Source: Basidiobolus ranarum (lineage: Eukaryota > Basidiobolomycota > Basidiobolomycetes > Basidiobolales). From it: DNA of 25,179 bases. Location of the stretch: positions 1 to 25,179 of the forward strand of contig JASJQH010000144.1 in NCBI GenBank assembly GCA_040143965.1, given 5' to 3'. Position numbers and translations under genes: made by a program. Under the pieces are notes generated by a model. The model searched no databases and was not told the origin of the DNA. It saw only the letters and a program-made list of their open reading frames with translations. Shown in pieces: positions 15,301-24,857 of this stretch (position 1 is the first letter of the stretch; every line of letters begins with the position of its first letter).

Positions 15301-16681
15301 TTTCAAAGTTTACACATCAGGATATATATCTAACAAAGAGAGCCATCCATTTACTGACCTTGAGTTTTAAGCATCTCATACCTCTAATGATTAACTCGTA
15401 TGAGCTTTCCCTCCCGCCCTGTGGTTCTTTTTCAAGCTCGGCAATAAACCGATCACTCATAGAAGTGAATCTAAAGAAAAAGTTATGTTAAATTGGCCAA
15501 TATATCCATATTATGAGTTTAAGCTTTTACCGAATGTTAGAAAGCCAGCCAATTAACTCGGCATATAAATTGACAATCGCTCGGTAAGCAGGCGACCTTA
15601 ACAAAGCTTCACTATATAGGTAACAAGGTAAGCTAGATTTTTGAGAGATGATTACACGAAGAAACATACGGGTCAGCCGACTTTAGTTGATGAAATACGA
15701 CTTCCTCAAGTTTGATTCCAAGGTCATTTGGGAGAGAGCCAGATTTCAATTGTTTAATGACCTCTATTAAAGCTCGACATAGGATAAACTTGGTGATAAG
15801 CTTTCTCAAATTTGATTGTGTTATTGTGATGGAATTTTGCAGTAAGATATGGAATTTCAAGACTTCACAATACCAACCATTTTTCGACGCTTTAGCATGT
15901 TTGCTGTAGCCATTATAGAAGCTTCTCTTCTGAAAATCATTATAATAAATTTTAATAAGTTACCTAAGATGTGCTCCTTGTATAAATAAAATAAAACATA
16001 CAAAGATCGCTTTCCGCTGGGAGTTTCCATAGTTTCGTTGACCTTGCGCTCCCACGACATCAGCGACTCTATCACGGGGCTCGGCTGGTATCGAGCAACT
16101 AATCCCAAGGAAAGTAAAATTTTGTCGAAAGCTTGGTCAGCACCACTACTTAATTGGCGAACAAATTCTGATTCAATCTGCTAGAGAAACGTTTTAATAA
16201 CAAAGAAATAATCTCCAGTACGAATGGTATCAAGAATTTTGATCCATGAAGAACATACCTGTTCACTCCTTAAGAACTCGCTAACTTTACGCTCTGCTGT
16301 TTTTCCGAACTCTGTAAAAATCGCCTCCAGGACAAATTCAGCTGGAGTTCGTGGCTGTTGATTCTCAGGTAATAATTTTGTATGTACAGATTCATTATTG
16401 GGGCAGCTACTGGCTTCGAAAGTGGAAGAAAAACTGTGAATGTAAAGGTTTGCGTTGCTGTTGCTGTTGTTAGTTTGTTCAGGTATCAATCCATTTTGGT
16501 GGAAATTATCTTGTATGGGAGAGGAAGCTAAAATTAAGGTAGAATCGTAGTCTGAATTTAGCTCTGAAGTAGTCGAAATCTGTGAAGCCGGTGAATCAGG
16601 CACATATTGAAAATTGGATGTCTGCTTTGGTGAATTTATCAGGTCAGCATCTGTCAAAATCTTCAAGTCAGCTGGCTCCAT
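9316..16681 (-). CDS. TAO3: Furry/Tao3/Mor2 cell-morphogenesis scaffold protein
   Basis: Ten exons (minus strand): 16681-16259, 16180-16002, 15804-15670, 15611-15531, 15470-15359, 15294-15157, 15089-14829, 14771-12284, 12177-12090, 12025-9316. Phases agree and give about 2,204 residues, close to fission yeast Mor2. These very large HEAT/ARM-repeat proteins scaffold NDR kinases (Cbk1/Orb6) with Mob2 in the RAM/MOR pathway, which controls polarised growth and cell separation. Family blocks appear in order: FILCRALIEV at 207-216, KIYPADALEE near 310-320, KIKHAYAQVFVEMLAP, HWDVSQ then ILLCVSRKEFFL at 416-428, TIFPPGRR in exon 8, AMAALC at its end, and IAKSALESLLVHNQ across the last intron. The first about 120 residues are a Ser/Asn-rich low-complexity leader, and the C-terminus is acidic. 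Weakest joins: the exon 8-9 junction (donor GTAATA, acceptor AAAAAAAG) and the 197-nt second intron. Eight exons or exon parts lie within the first 2 kb, followed by two of about 2.5 and 2.7 kb. Confidence 0.94.
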
Positions 16682-17111
16682 TTATTTGGGGATGAGAAGA
16701 GCTAAACACAAGGAATTATTGTGAACTTGAATGGTCACGCTCTACTAAGAATATCGTACAAAAATTAATCTATTTTATACAAATAAATTGGAACAGTGAA
16801 TTTTATTATAAACATTCATTTTATACAATTCAATTAAACAATGTCTCTAAATGCACTATCCATTACGTTCGTTGTAGTTCGTTCTTGATACCATTTAAAG
16901 CCAAAATAACACATATCTTCCTGAATTCAGCTTATTTGCAAATATTCAACGTTCTGTTACGAATATCAATTATGGAGAGTTTTATACCTATATATAACGC
17001 TTATGGCGGTGTGTAAGTCAAAAACCAAATTTCTGGAAACCAAGTGCGAAAAAAGAATGTGTTTATTTCTGGGTATGGACGATTCTAGTGAGACCGTGAG
17101 CATGAGGCTCG
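16682..17111. promoter_or_regulatory. Upstream region of the Furry gene
   Basis: This AT-rich stretch lies before the Furry start codon. A TATATATAA-like run at about 16988-16997 points to the right and is followed at 17003 by an ATG that opens a 40-codon frame. The frame ends in TAG just as the 17112 ORF begins. It may be the promoter and leader of a small rightward transcript. The Furry promoter itself shows no clear TATA box. Confidence 0.35.
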
Positions 17112-17423
17112 ATGATCGGTTTTAGTAAAGTAATATCCAGAATCCTCAAACTATTGCCATGTTCTAAGCAGTCGCTCAACGGGTGTTCGCTACCTAAGAA
17201 AGCATGGACAGCCAAGAGATCTAACTTAGAGACCCAACTTAGTACGACGCCAGTGTCTACGCTTAGCGTTATATCTGATCTTGTTGTCAGTTCTCAAACG
17301 GATCCAGTGAGGAATGGGTCTGTTTTGCTTTTGCTTCTTGCCAAGAATGCGCTTGATCTTGAAAGACTTTTGGGAAGGCTAAACACAATGGAATTAGATA
17401 TAGTCAATTCCGATGATATATAA
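17112..17423 (+). CDS. Hypothetical 103-residue ORF, doubtful
   Basis: An uninterrupted frame from an ATG to TAA. The product begins [15 protein letters not shown], has a basic Ser/Thr-rich middle, and ends with a leucine-rich amphipathic stretch ([20 protein letters not shown]) and an acidic tail. I recognise no family. An in-frame stop sits at 17103-17105, so it would have to start at 17112, or be spliced from upstream (for example from a donor near 17008 to an acceptor AAG just before CAGTCG at 17171). The TATA-like run about 120 bp upstream and the lack of stops over 103 codons in an AT-rich area are the only support. It could be chance. Confidence 0.3.
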   Translation: MIGFSKVISRILKLLPCSKQSLNGCSLPKKAWTAKRSNLETQLSTTPVSTLSVISDLVVSSQTDPVRNGSVLLLLLAKNALDLERLLGRLNTMELDIVNSDDI

Positions 17424-19744
17424 CAGTGTGCAATGTCCTGTTAACGATAAAATAAACCTATCCACCATTGCTGCCATACACCAGCAAACTAAGAATTGAT
17501 GGATGGATGTTTGAAAATAGATTTCTTACCATGGTAACTAGAAACGTACAGCCAAAGAGGAAGAACCTTTTTCGTAGAAAATTCTTGAGTGATAAATCAG
17601 TATTCAAATTTTTGGGGGACTATTATTTAGACCCCACTTTAGATTTAAATCGAAAAAAGTTAAATATTATAAATGTATTATGAATGTTCTACACATAGTT
17701 CCTCACTAGTATGAAGAACAGAATGATACCAATAATTGATTCATATAATATGTTTAATATAATATAATAAAAACAAGCATCATTATTTTTGGACACCTTG
17801 TTCAAATTATCTTCGTAGAAATATTACCCAACTGTATGTTCAAATGTTAGGAACGTTAATCATAGAGGTTGCATCATCAGTGTATTTTGATTCCCAGTGT
17901 TATTTGTTTAATTTTAGTGAATGGACATAGTTCGTGTATAGAATAGTAAACACACTTAACCGAATTGCAGAACAAGGTTTCCTTTGGCCGATGCAGGAGT
18001 CACTAAACTTGCCCTACATTATAGACTTGATCTGGCTCTTAGCACTGCGATTCGTCCTCAAATTCCAATGTAGAGAACCATTTTTTAACTTGAAACCACA
18101 AGTATCTAAACGCTGTATTTCTAGGTTTTCATTCAGCTTCATTTAAGTAAGACAATGATATTATACAAAGTTGAAAATGGCCATCATTCAGCTTAAGTTT
18201 GATGATAAGTATACTCAGGCTTCAGCCTCTCTATGGGGAAACGCCTGGATGAGACAGTCAACAGTACCATGGCAAGAGATGTATATTAGAGAGACCGCAC
18301 CTATCTGCAGCCATACGAGTGAGAGAAAAATATACGATTTCCCTGTGTTCCATATGTTAAGGCCTCATAGTTAAAGAATGATCCTACGCTAAACGTGTAC
18401 GAAGAAACCTAGATCTTGGCATAGAAATAAGTCATTATAACTTCAAACGTCGACCATGTTGTTTACATAATAGGTAAGAAATATCAAAAATAGACGAATA
18501 AGTTGGGTTCCTAAACTCTGATATTTTTACTTACTAACGTTATGTATTTAACATGTTTATTTAATGGACTTATATCAAATAGCATCTCATCCTAAGCTTC
18601 ACTACCAAATCATCGCATTCACCGGTATTGCTAAAACTCAATAGAAACTATTGATAATGAAACATTTACAATTCTACAACAGCTTTGGGCAAATTACTTT
18701 TGTCAATTCCAAATATGCTTGATAATATTGTAGAGGCCATGAATTTACTATACTGAACCTGTACAGAAGATAGATAAGCCTGAAATTTCAATAATTTTTA
18801 ATCCCGAAGATAAAGATTCCATACCCTTCCTTCACAGATCTAAAGATTATCTCGGAGCAACTGTCAAACTAAGATGAAGCTATTCAAAATCAGATTATAC
18901 AGATATTTCCAACTAGGATGCGTTGGCGGTAACCTTAGCATTGGCTCTTCTCTTCCTTCCAAAGATCACAACGTAAGTTTACTGTGATTACTATCCCCAA
19001 CCTCGAGACCATTATTTTAGAGGAAGGTGAGGGAACTTGGGTAAAAAGATGTGACGTTCACTTGGAGTTGCGAGTTGCATAATCAGATGATCACCCAATG
19101 TTAATGACTTAAATTTCTGAGATTTATTTTTGTATCACATCTACACGCCGACCATCTTGGTGCTATACGTGCTTCAATGTAGCATGCAAAATCAACCATA
19201 GAAATCTCAATACTAAAATTATACTCCAAGCCATTTGCAACGACTGATTGTACCTCAGGGAAGGTAGACCCACCAGTGCTATTTATTGCCTGTGATCGTC
19301 TCGTATTTAGATCATATCGATGAGTGAGGCTAGTGCAATTTGCTTAACAAACATTTACTGTCAACTATTCTGAAGATGTCCGTTCATGTGCCTAGTTAGT
19401 TCAAATGGAAAAGCCGTCACATTGCTTGTTCATGAGACTGTTTGACAAAGAGAAGAAACAAGATTGAAAAGGATTGTGAAGCCATCCAAATAGTCTAGAT
19501 TCATTCAACTGTTGAGGGTTTGGTACTTGTATAAGGATAGAAGTGCTATCTGCCTTCTTCAAACTCTGGCTTTTGATAAATAAATGGCTCCAAACCCACT
19601 GACATATTTAACCAGAATTTACTCAGTAACAGTCCCGCATATTTATGGTTCGCAATCGCTATAAACTATTCGGATCTTGAATAAATGCTATGTTTTCGGT
19701 TGGTTTCACAAAGTGTGACATGCTTGTTGGATAATTTTAGGAGT
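17424..19744. other. Gene-poor region, no supported gene
   Basis: About 2.3 kb with only short open frames on the + strand (17468-17683, 17934-18146, 18171-18374) and none of length on the minus strand. None of these carries a motif I know, and they do not join into a larger model by splicing. A weak two-exon possibility is 18874-18972 plus 19021-19044: a 33-codon frame ending exactly at a GTAAGT donor, with a TTTTAG acceptor 48 nt on and 40 residues in all, but it has no recognisable product. AT-rich patches are at 17740-17780. No terminal inverted repeats, transposase or reverse-transcriptase fragments were recognised. Confidence 0.5.
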
Positions 19745-19967
19745 AGGCTACTTTGATTGGTTGAAATCATTCACGTAGCTTCACTTTTATCCTGCATAGA
19801 TAGTGGTGATTTTTTTCATTGGCATCCACTGCTTATTTTTTTTCCTTTCGCGTCAGTACACCCTAGGAATGTTTTTTTTTCTTTCTGTCGTAATAAATAT
19901 TCAACAGTCTATGAAATGGCTTGTTTGATAGTATCCTGTTACTCCATACCAAACAAAACTTTATAAC
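19745..19967 (+). promoter_or_regulatory. Promoter of the first nucleoplasmin-like FKBP gene
   Basis: Two inverted CCAAT boxes (ATTGG at about 19755-19760 and within CATTGG at about 19817-19822) are followed by three T-rich tracts at about 19809-19815, 19834-19845 and 19870-19881. Such poly(dT) tracts exclude nucleosomes and are common before strongly expressed fungal housekeeping genes. The 19757-19966 open frame across this stretch is low in complexity and is not considered a gene. Confidence 0.45.
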
Positions 19968-21169
19968 ATGGCTACTGCATTTTGGGGTAAGGACCAAAGA
20001 CATGAATGTCATTTATACTATGTCCCGATCTTAACAAAATATCAATAGGTCTTCAAATCCTTCCCAACAAGACTTATTCTCAAGTCATTGAGGGTTCTTT
20101 CCGTGTCTCTATGGTAAGTCAACTATATTATACTTTCACTATTTCAAATATTGAACTTTCTTTCAACTCCAAGGCTTCTTTCGGAGAAGAAGTCAAAGGA
20201 AAGCAACGTTCTTGCTTGAAAGTAGTCGTTGATGAACAAACCTATATTTTGTGTTCCTTGACACCAAATAAGGTTGAGCAACAACCCTTGGATATTATCT
20301 TCACTGAGGGTGAAGAGATTACTTTCTCCGTTAATGGCGAGAAGTGTGTATATTTTTAGTATTCGTAAACGTATCTTTGTGTCTATACTAACTTAATTTA
20401 GTGCTATTCACCTCACCGGTAACTATCTTCCCGATGACGAGGAGCTCGACTTCGATGAGGAAGATTTTGACAGCGAAGAAGAGTATGTATTAAAAAATTG
20501 TGTTCAATAGCTGTGTCACAATCTGATCTATTTTGGTCATGTAGAGATGATATTAACGCCATGATGGAGGAATCAGAGGAGGAGTCGGAAGAAGAGGAAG
20601 AAGAAGAGATTCCCGTTCCAGCTAAGAAGCGTAAGCAGCCAAATGGCGTTGCTAAAGAGGAAGCACCCAAAAAGAAATCCAAGGAGGAGAAGGTCGAAGT
20701 CAAGCAGACTAAGAAGACTGAAGCTCCCAAACCTAAAGCCGAGGCCAAGAAGGCTGAAGCTGCTAAACCCAAGGTCGAGGAAAAGAAGGCTGAGAAGAAG
20801 AAGCAAGAGAAGCCCGTAAAGGATGAACCTTCTACTAGAACTCTACCCGGTGGACTTGTTATCGAGGACAAAACTGTTGGTAGCGGTGTTGCTGCCAAGA
20901 GAGGAAACAGAATCGGTATGCGTTATATTGGTCGCCTTACCAATGGTAAGATCTTCGATCAAAACACTAGCGGTAAGCCTTTCTGGTTCCGTCTTGGTGC
21001 TGGTGAAGTTATTTCTGGTTGGGACAAGGGTATCGCCGGTATGAAAGCTGGTGGTGAACGTAAATTAACTATCCCTGCTGCTCTTGCCTATGGTAGCCGT
21101 GGTGCTCCTCCTGATATTCCTGGAAATGCTACTTTAGTTTTCGAGGTCAAACTTGTCCAAATTAAATAG
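19968..21169 (+). CDS. FPR3: Nucleoplasmin-like FKBP-type prolyl isomerase (Fpr3/Fpr4 type), intact copy
   Basis: Five exons (19968-19986, 20049-20113, 20174-20343, 20402-20482, 20545-21169) give 319 residues. Residues 1-97 form a nucleoplasmin-like domain (starts [14 protein letters not shown], ends [10 protein letters not shown]). A Glu/Asp-rich arm and a Lys-rich tract with repeated KKAE/KPK units follow. Residues 214-319 are an FKBP domain. Every pocket residue I can align with FKBP12 is kept: Tyr26, Phe36, Asp37, Phe46, Val55, Ile56, Trp59, Tyr82, Phe99 (in MRYIG, KIFD, KPFWF, EVISGW, LAYG, LVFEV). Yeast Fpr3/Fpr4 and fission yeast Fkbp39 of this build are nucleolar or nuclear histone chaperones that isomerise histone prolines. 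Expect nuclear targeting from KKRKQ and the basic tract. Codon choice (GGT, GCT, AAG) looks like that of a well-expressed gene. The first exon encodes only six codons. A diverged duplicate starts 278 bp downstream. Confidence 0.96.
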
Positions 21170-21447
21170 CTCTTATGAATAGTGTTAGATTTATTCAGAT
21201 ATTTTAGATTTTTGGTGCAAAGCATCTTTTAATTGTCATTTTCAGTTATATATATATCTATGTACCAATTAGTTTTATTTGATTAATTAAATTTTCGTCA
21301 AAACAAATCTTGTCCCATATCGCGTATGTACCCAGATCGAAGTCACGTTCAGCATGAATATATATTCATTTAAATCTTGATCAAATAGCATTCGAGTTGT
21401 TACGCGTTGAACTAGACAAGCAGTTTGTCTTTAAAATAATCCACGCA

Positions 21448-23114
21448 ATGCTAGCAGGCGTCTGGGGTAATAGTAATCTATAAGTAACGAATCAGTAAAC
21501 TGGGATTAATTTCTTTACGATGAAATGTTATTGTGAACTGTCGCGAACATTTAGGACTAGAAGTGCTACCAAATAAATGTTATTCTCAAATAATTGAGAC
21601 GACCTTCAAGCTTACTATGGTGCCTTAATAATTCACTAAACTGTCTTTACTGAGGAGAAAAAAGTACTTACATGCTATTCTCATATTATTCAACATTTGT
21701 AGGCTTCTTTGGGAGAACGTTTAAGAACAGATTCACGAACGTGTCTCAAAGTAACTGTAGATGGAACGAAGTTGATTTTGTGTTCTCTAAGACCTGGTCA
21801 GGTAATTTTTCGTGTATACTTCACAATTGGGTTTTGTAACAATACTAATAACCGTTTCACTGATTGCAACCAACAAAGTTAGAGCAGCAACTTTTAAACT
21901 TAGTTTTTACGGAAGGAGAAAACGTGAGCTTTTCTATCAGTGGTAACAGGTCAATAATAGAGAAGAATTAGTTGCCACATACTGTCACTTACTTTTTTTT
22001 AGTCCCGTGTACTTAAGTGGTAACTTTTTGATAAACGAAGGGGCGGGGTTGAGCACTGAGGAGTATTTAAAAACAGTTGGTGGAGTGGAGAATACAAAGT
22101 AAGTCTTCTTATATATGTATACGACAGGTCGTATTATTAACTACCATTTTTACCAGTCCAATTCTTAGTGGTATTTTCAAGCTATTTTATTTTATTCTGC
22201 ATAGTATGTTGCGTTTAACATCTCTTTAAACCTGTTTTTCAACTTCTAGAAAATGTTAATGGAGTGCATTCATACCAGGAAAGTCTAAACATTGCAAAGG
22301 GAACACCGGAGCACGATGATGTAAGTGACGTTGAAGAGCTAGTGTCCAAATCCGAAGAAGGCAGTGATGACCAGGTGGTTTTTGAAATCAGCGATGATGA
22401 GACTGGTAGTAGTGAGGATGAGAGTGAGCATGAGCTTGAGACAGACATTTCGAAAATCGAAGGGGATGGAGTAATTGTAGAAACAAAAGCCCCACCGGTA
22501 ATATCGGAATGGATGTTGAAATACAAGCCTTGAGTCTAATTGTAATCTTGTTATAGGCTAAAAGAAAGATGAATGAAACTGATGACACTAAGTGCTCCAA
22601 GTCCTATAAGTTCGACCGGAACCATACCATTGCTCCCGATGAAGAATGCGTTGAATATCCAATTGAGGAGGCCGAGATCCCCAAGGAAATCGAAGTAAAC
22701 CGATCATCAGGAAACGTGAACAAAACAGCGAAAGCCAAAAAGAAAACACGTAAAATTCGATCTGATAATGAAGCCGCTCGTTCCACCGCAGAAGGTTTAA
22801 TCATCGAAGACCTTAGTGTTGGCCACGGTAAAGCTGTAAAAAAAGGTTCACAAGTGTGGTTAAATTATACCGCACATCTCACTAGCGGAAAGATTGTCGA
22901 TAAAACCCACAGTGGAAAGCCGTTCAAATGCCGTCTTAACTTCAGAGAGGTAATCCAGGGGTTAGAGAAGGGAATGATAGGAATGAAAGTTGGAGGTAAG
23001 CGGAAGCTAACAATTCCATCCAATCTTGCTTATGGCAGACGCGGTAATCCCCCACATATTTCACCAAATGAGGATTTGGTTTACATAATCAACCTTGTGA
23101 AGATCCGAGCTTAG
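21448..23114 (+). CDS. Nucleoplasmin-like FKBP paralogue, diverged tandem copy with altered isomerase pocket
   Basis: Model of eight exons: 21448-21466, 21555-21619, 21703-21801, 21879-21949, 22003-22098, 22157-22170, 22250-22497, 22557-23114, about 389 residues. The first exons copy the upstream gene nucleotide for nucleotide in length (19, 65, then 99+71 = 170), with one extra intron at 21802-21878. The N-terminal nucleoplasmin-like domain is recognisable (MLAGVWGLEVLPNK to VYLSGNF). An acidic middle (DDETGSSEDESE), a basic AKKKTRKIR tract and an FKBP domain at 283-389 follow. In FKBP12 numbering, Phe36 is Val (KIVD), Phe48 is Cys (KPFKC), Trp59 is Leu (VIQGLEKG) and Phe99 is Tyr (LVYI); Asp37, Val55, Ile56 and Tyr82 remain. 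It is therefore probably a weak or inactive isomerase that keeps the chaperone architecture. The 14-nt exon is inferred because without it the frame does not close between exons 5 and 7; a one-base frameshift is the alternative. The exon 2 donor GTGCCT is weak. Confidence 0.82.
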
Positions 23115-23434
23115 CTCGTCGAAGCACAAAAATCGATATTCATATATTGCTACCGTATTTTACTTCGAACGAAGAGATGGTATATTAATTCCTTTTTCTT
23201 CAATTAATGAGTGCAAATGGAGACAGGTATATATAAATAAACTCAATTTGTTCGAATATTTTAGACAGATAAGGCAGTTCAATCTTTTTTAATAAAATTA
23301 ACCATTATTTTAGTGGATACTTTTTTTTTGTCCCCCTCTCCAAAAAACAATCACCTCCCCTGCTTAGAAAATTATTAATACCTTAGTTTCTGCATAGTTG
23401 CCGTTAGCCTACACTTCTTTTTTTCTTTAAAGTC
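23115..23434 (+). promoter_or_regulatory. Intergenic region and NAP1 promoter
   Basis: This 320-bp stretch follows the diverged FKBP. It contains a T9 tract at about 23321-23329 and two CCCCT pentamers (23333-23337 and 23357-23361), which match the fungal stress-response element. A pyrimidine-rich run directly precedes the NAP1 ATG. That run ends in AAAG and could be the acceptor of a 5' UTR intron; this cannot be settled from sequence alone. Confidence 0.4.
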
Positions 23435-24574
23435 ATGGATCAAATCAGCCCTGAATTGCTTGCCCAACTTCAAGGTAGCTTCGGCTCCCTTGTCGGCCAA
23501 CAATCTGGTTACATCAAGTCTCTTCCCGAGCCAGTCAAGCGCCGCATTTTTGCCTTGAAACAACTTCAAGTAAGTTACTGCTTTTCGACCCTAATTCGTA
23601 GTATATCCCTACTCTGCGTATACTAACATTACTGCAATTTTTAGGCTGAACATTCCGAGTTGGAAGCTCAATTCCACAAGGATATCCTTGAGTTAGAAAA
23701 GAAGTACCTTGGTCTTTATAGCCCACTTTATGAGAAGAGAAATGAGATCGTTGTCGGAAAAACTGAGCCTACTGATGATCAAGTAGAAGCTGGTAAAAAG
23801 GTCGATGAAGAATTCACCGAGGAAATCAAAGAGTCTTCTAAGGAAGAAACTGACGATGAGAGCCAGAATGCTAAGGGTGTTCCTGAGTTTTGGTTGTCTG
23901 CTATGAAGAACCACGCTCAAATTGCTGACATGATTACCGAGCAAGATCAAGAAGTTCTCAAATCTCTTTCTAACATCCGTTTGGTCTACCTCGAAGAAAA
24001 CCCAGGATTCAAGTTGGAATTCGATTTCGAGGAGAATGAATATTTTACCAATACTACTTTGACCAAGGCGTACTACTATCAACAATCTGCTGCTAGTGGA
24101 GATCTTGTCTTTGATCGCGCTGAAGGTACTGAGATTCAATGGAATGAAGGCAAGAATCTATCCTTCACCGTTGAAACCAAGAAACAGAGACACAAGAGCA
24201 CCAACAAGACCAGAGTTGTCAAGAGAACTGTTCCTGCCGAAACTTTCTTCAACTTCTTCACTCCCATTGAAGTCCCTGATGCTGAAGATCTTGATGAAAA
24301 TGAAGAGAATGACATCGGTGAGCAATTGGAGGCCGATTATGAACTTGGTGAGGAGTTCAAGGAGAAGCTTATTCCTCATGCCGTTGATTGGTTCACTGGC
24401 AAGGCACTTGAGTATGAAGGCTTTGGTATGGATGACTATGATGAAGAAGATGATTATTATGAAGAGAACAGTGACGAACAAGATGAAGATGATGATGACG
24501 ATGACGATGATGATGAAGAGGAGCATTCCTCCGCTCCTGCTAACCAACAAGCTCCTGAATGTAAACAACAATAA
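23435..24574 (+). CDS. NAP1: Nucleosome assembly protein 1 (NAP1) histone chaperone
   Basis: Two exons, 23435-23569 and 23645-24574, with a 75-nt phase-0 intron give 354 residues. NAP1 binds H2A-H2B and H3-H4, shuttles them into the nucleus and assembles nucleosomes; in yeasts it also acts with mitotic cyclin and septin kinases. Clear family blocks are GYIKSLPEPVKRRIFALKQLQ in the dimerisation helix region, LELEKKYLGLYSPLYEKR, GVPEFWLSAMKNH, EFDFEENEYFTNTTLTKAYY, and ETFFNFFTPIEVP. A long Asp/Glu tail follows (over 30 acidic residues with a run of nine Asp). The last four residues, CKQQ, form a CaaX-type prenylation box as in animal and plant NAP1. The N-terminus is short compared with yeast Nap1 (417 residues); the ATG at 23435 is the only good start before the dimerisation helix. 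It overlaps long frames on other strands that are composition artefacts of the acidic tail. Confidence 0.97.
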
Positions 24575-24857
24575 TTTTAAACAAAACTTGCTGATGTTTG
24601 TATATTAAAGAGCTAGTTGAAGTAATTATCCATTTCTACCATCTCTTCGCTAGACTTGTTCACTAGAATAAATATTTTCATATTTTTCAAATGCACCAAA
24701 AGAATGCTTATGTTGGATGGTTATTTATATGATATTAATATCTAACTTATCAGAACATTGTACAATGCAGCGCCCAGCAATTGTTGAGGCTATCCGTTGA
24801 CTAAAACAGCAACGACAATGCCGTTGAATAGCATGTGTTTTCTTGGTAGCAAGTGGA
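24575..24857. other. Convergent 3' region of NAP1 and the right-edge gene
   Basis: AT-rich sequence of 283 bp between two converging stop codons. No coding potential or RNA gene was recognised. Confidence 0.5.

Noticed and set aside
17468-18374. Three plus-strand frames of 67-71 codons in the gene-poor region
   Set aside because: No recognisable motif, no consistent splicing between them, and length close to chance expectation in AT-rich DNA.
20413-20898. Ser/Leu-rich minus-strand frames over the FKBP acidic/basic arm
   Set aside because: Antisense of GAA/AAG/GAG-rich coding sequence; low complexity, no splice or promoter support.
22020-22249. Alternative splice of the diverged FKBP from GTAACT at 22020 to 22250
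   Set aside because: It restores frame but deletes an open, conserved-phase exon with a perfect GTAAGT end and makes a 230-nt intron; the microexon model fits local intron sizes better, though it is not proven.
24158-24571. Ile/Val/Phe-rich minus-strand frame and Met-rich plus-strand frame over the NAP1 acidic tail
   Set aside because: Composition artefacts of GAT/GAA repeats read in other frames; the NAP1 frame is certain.
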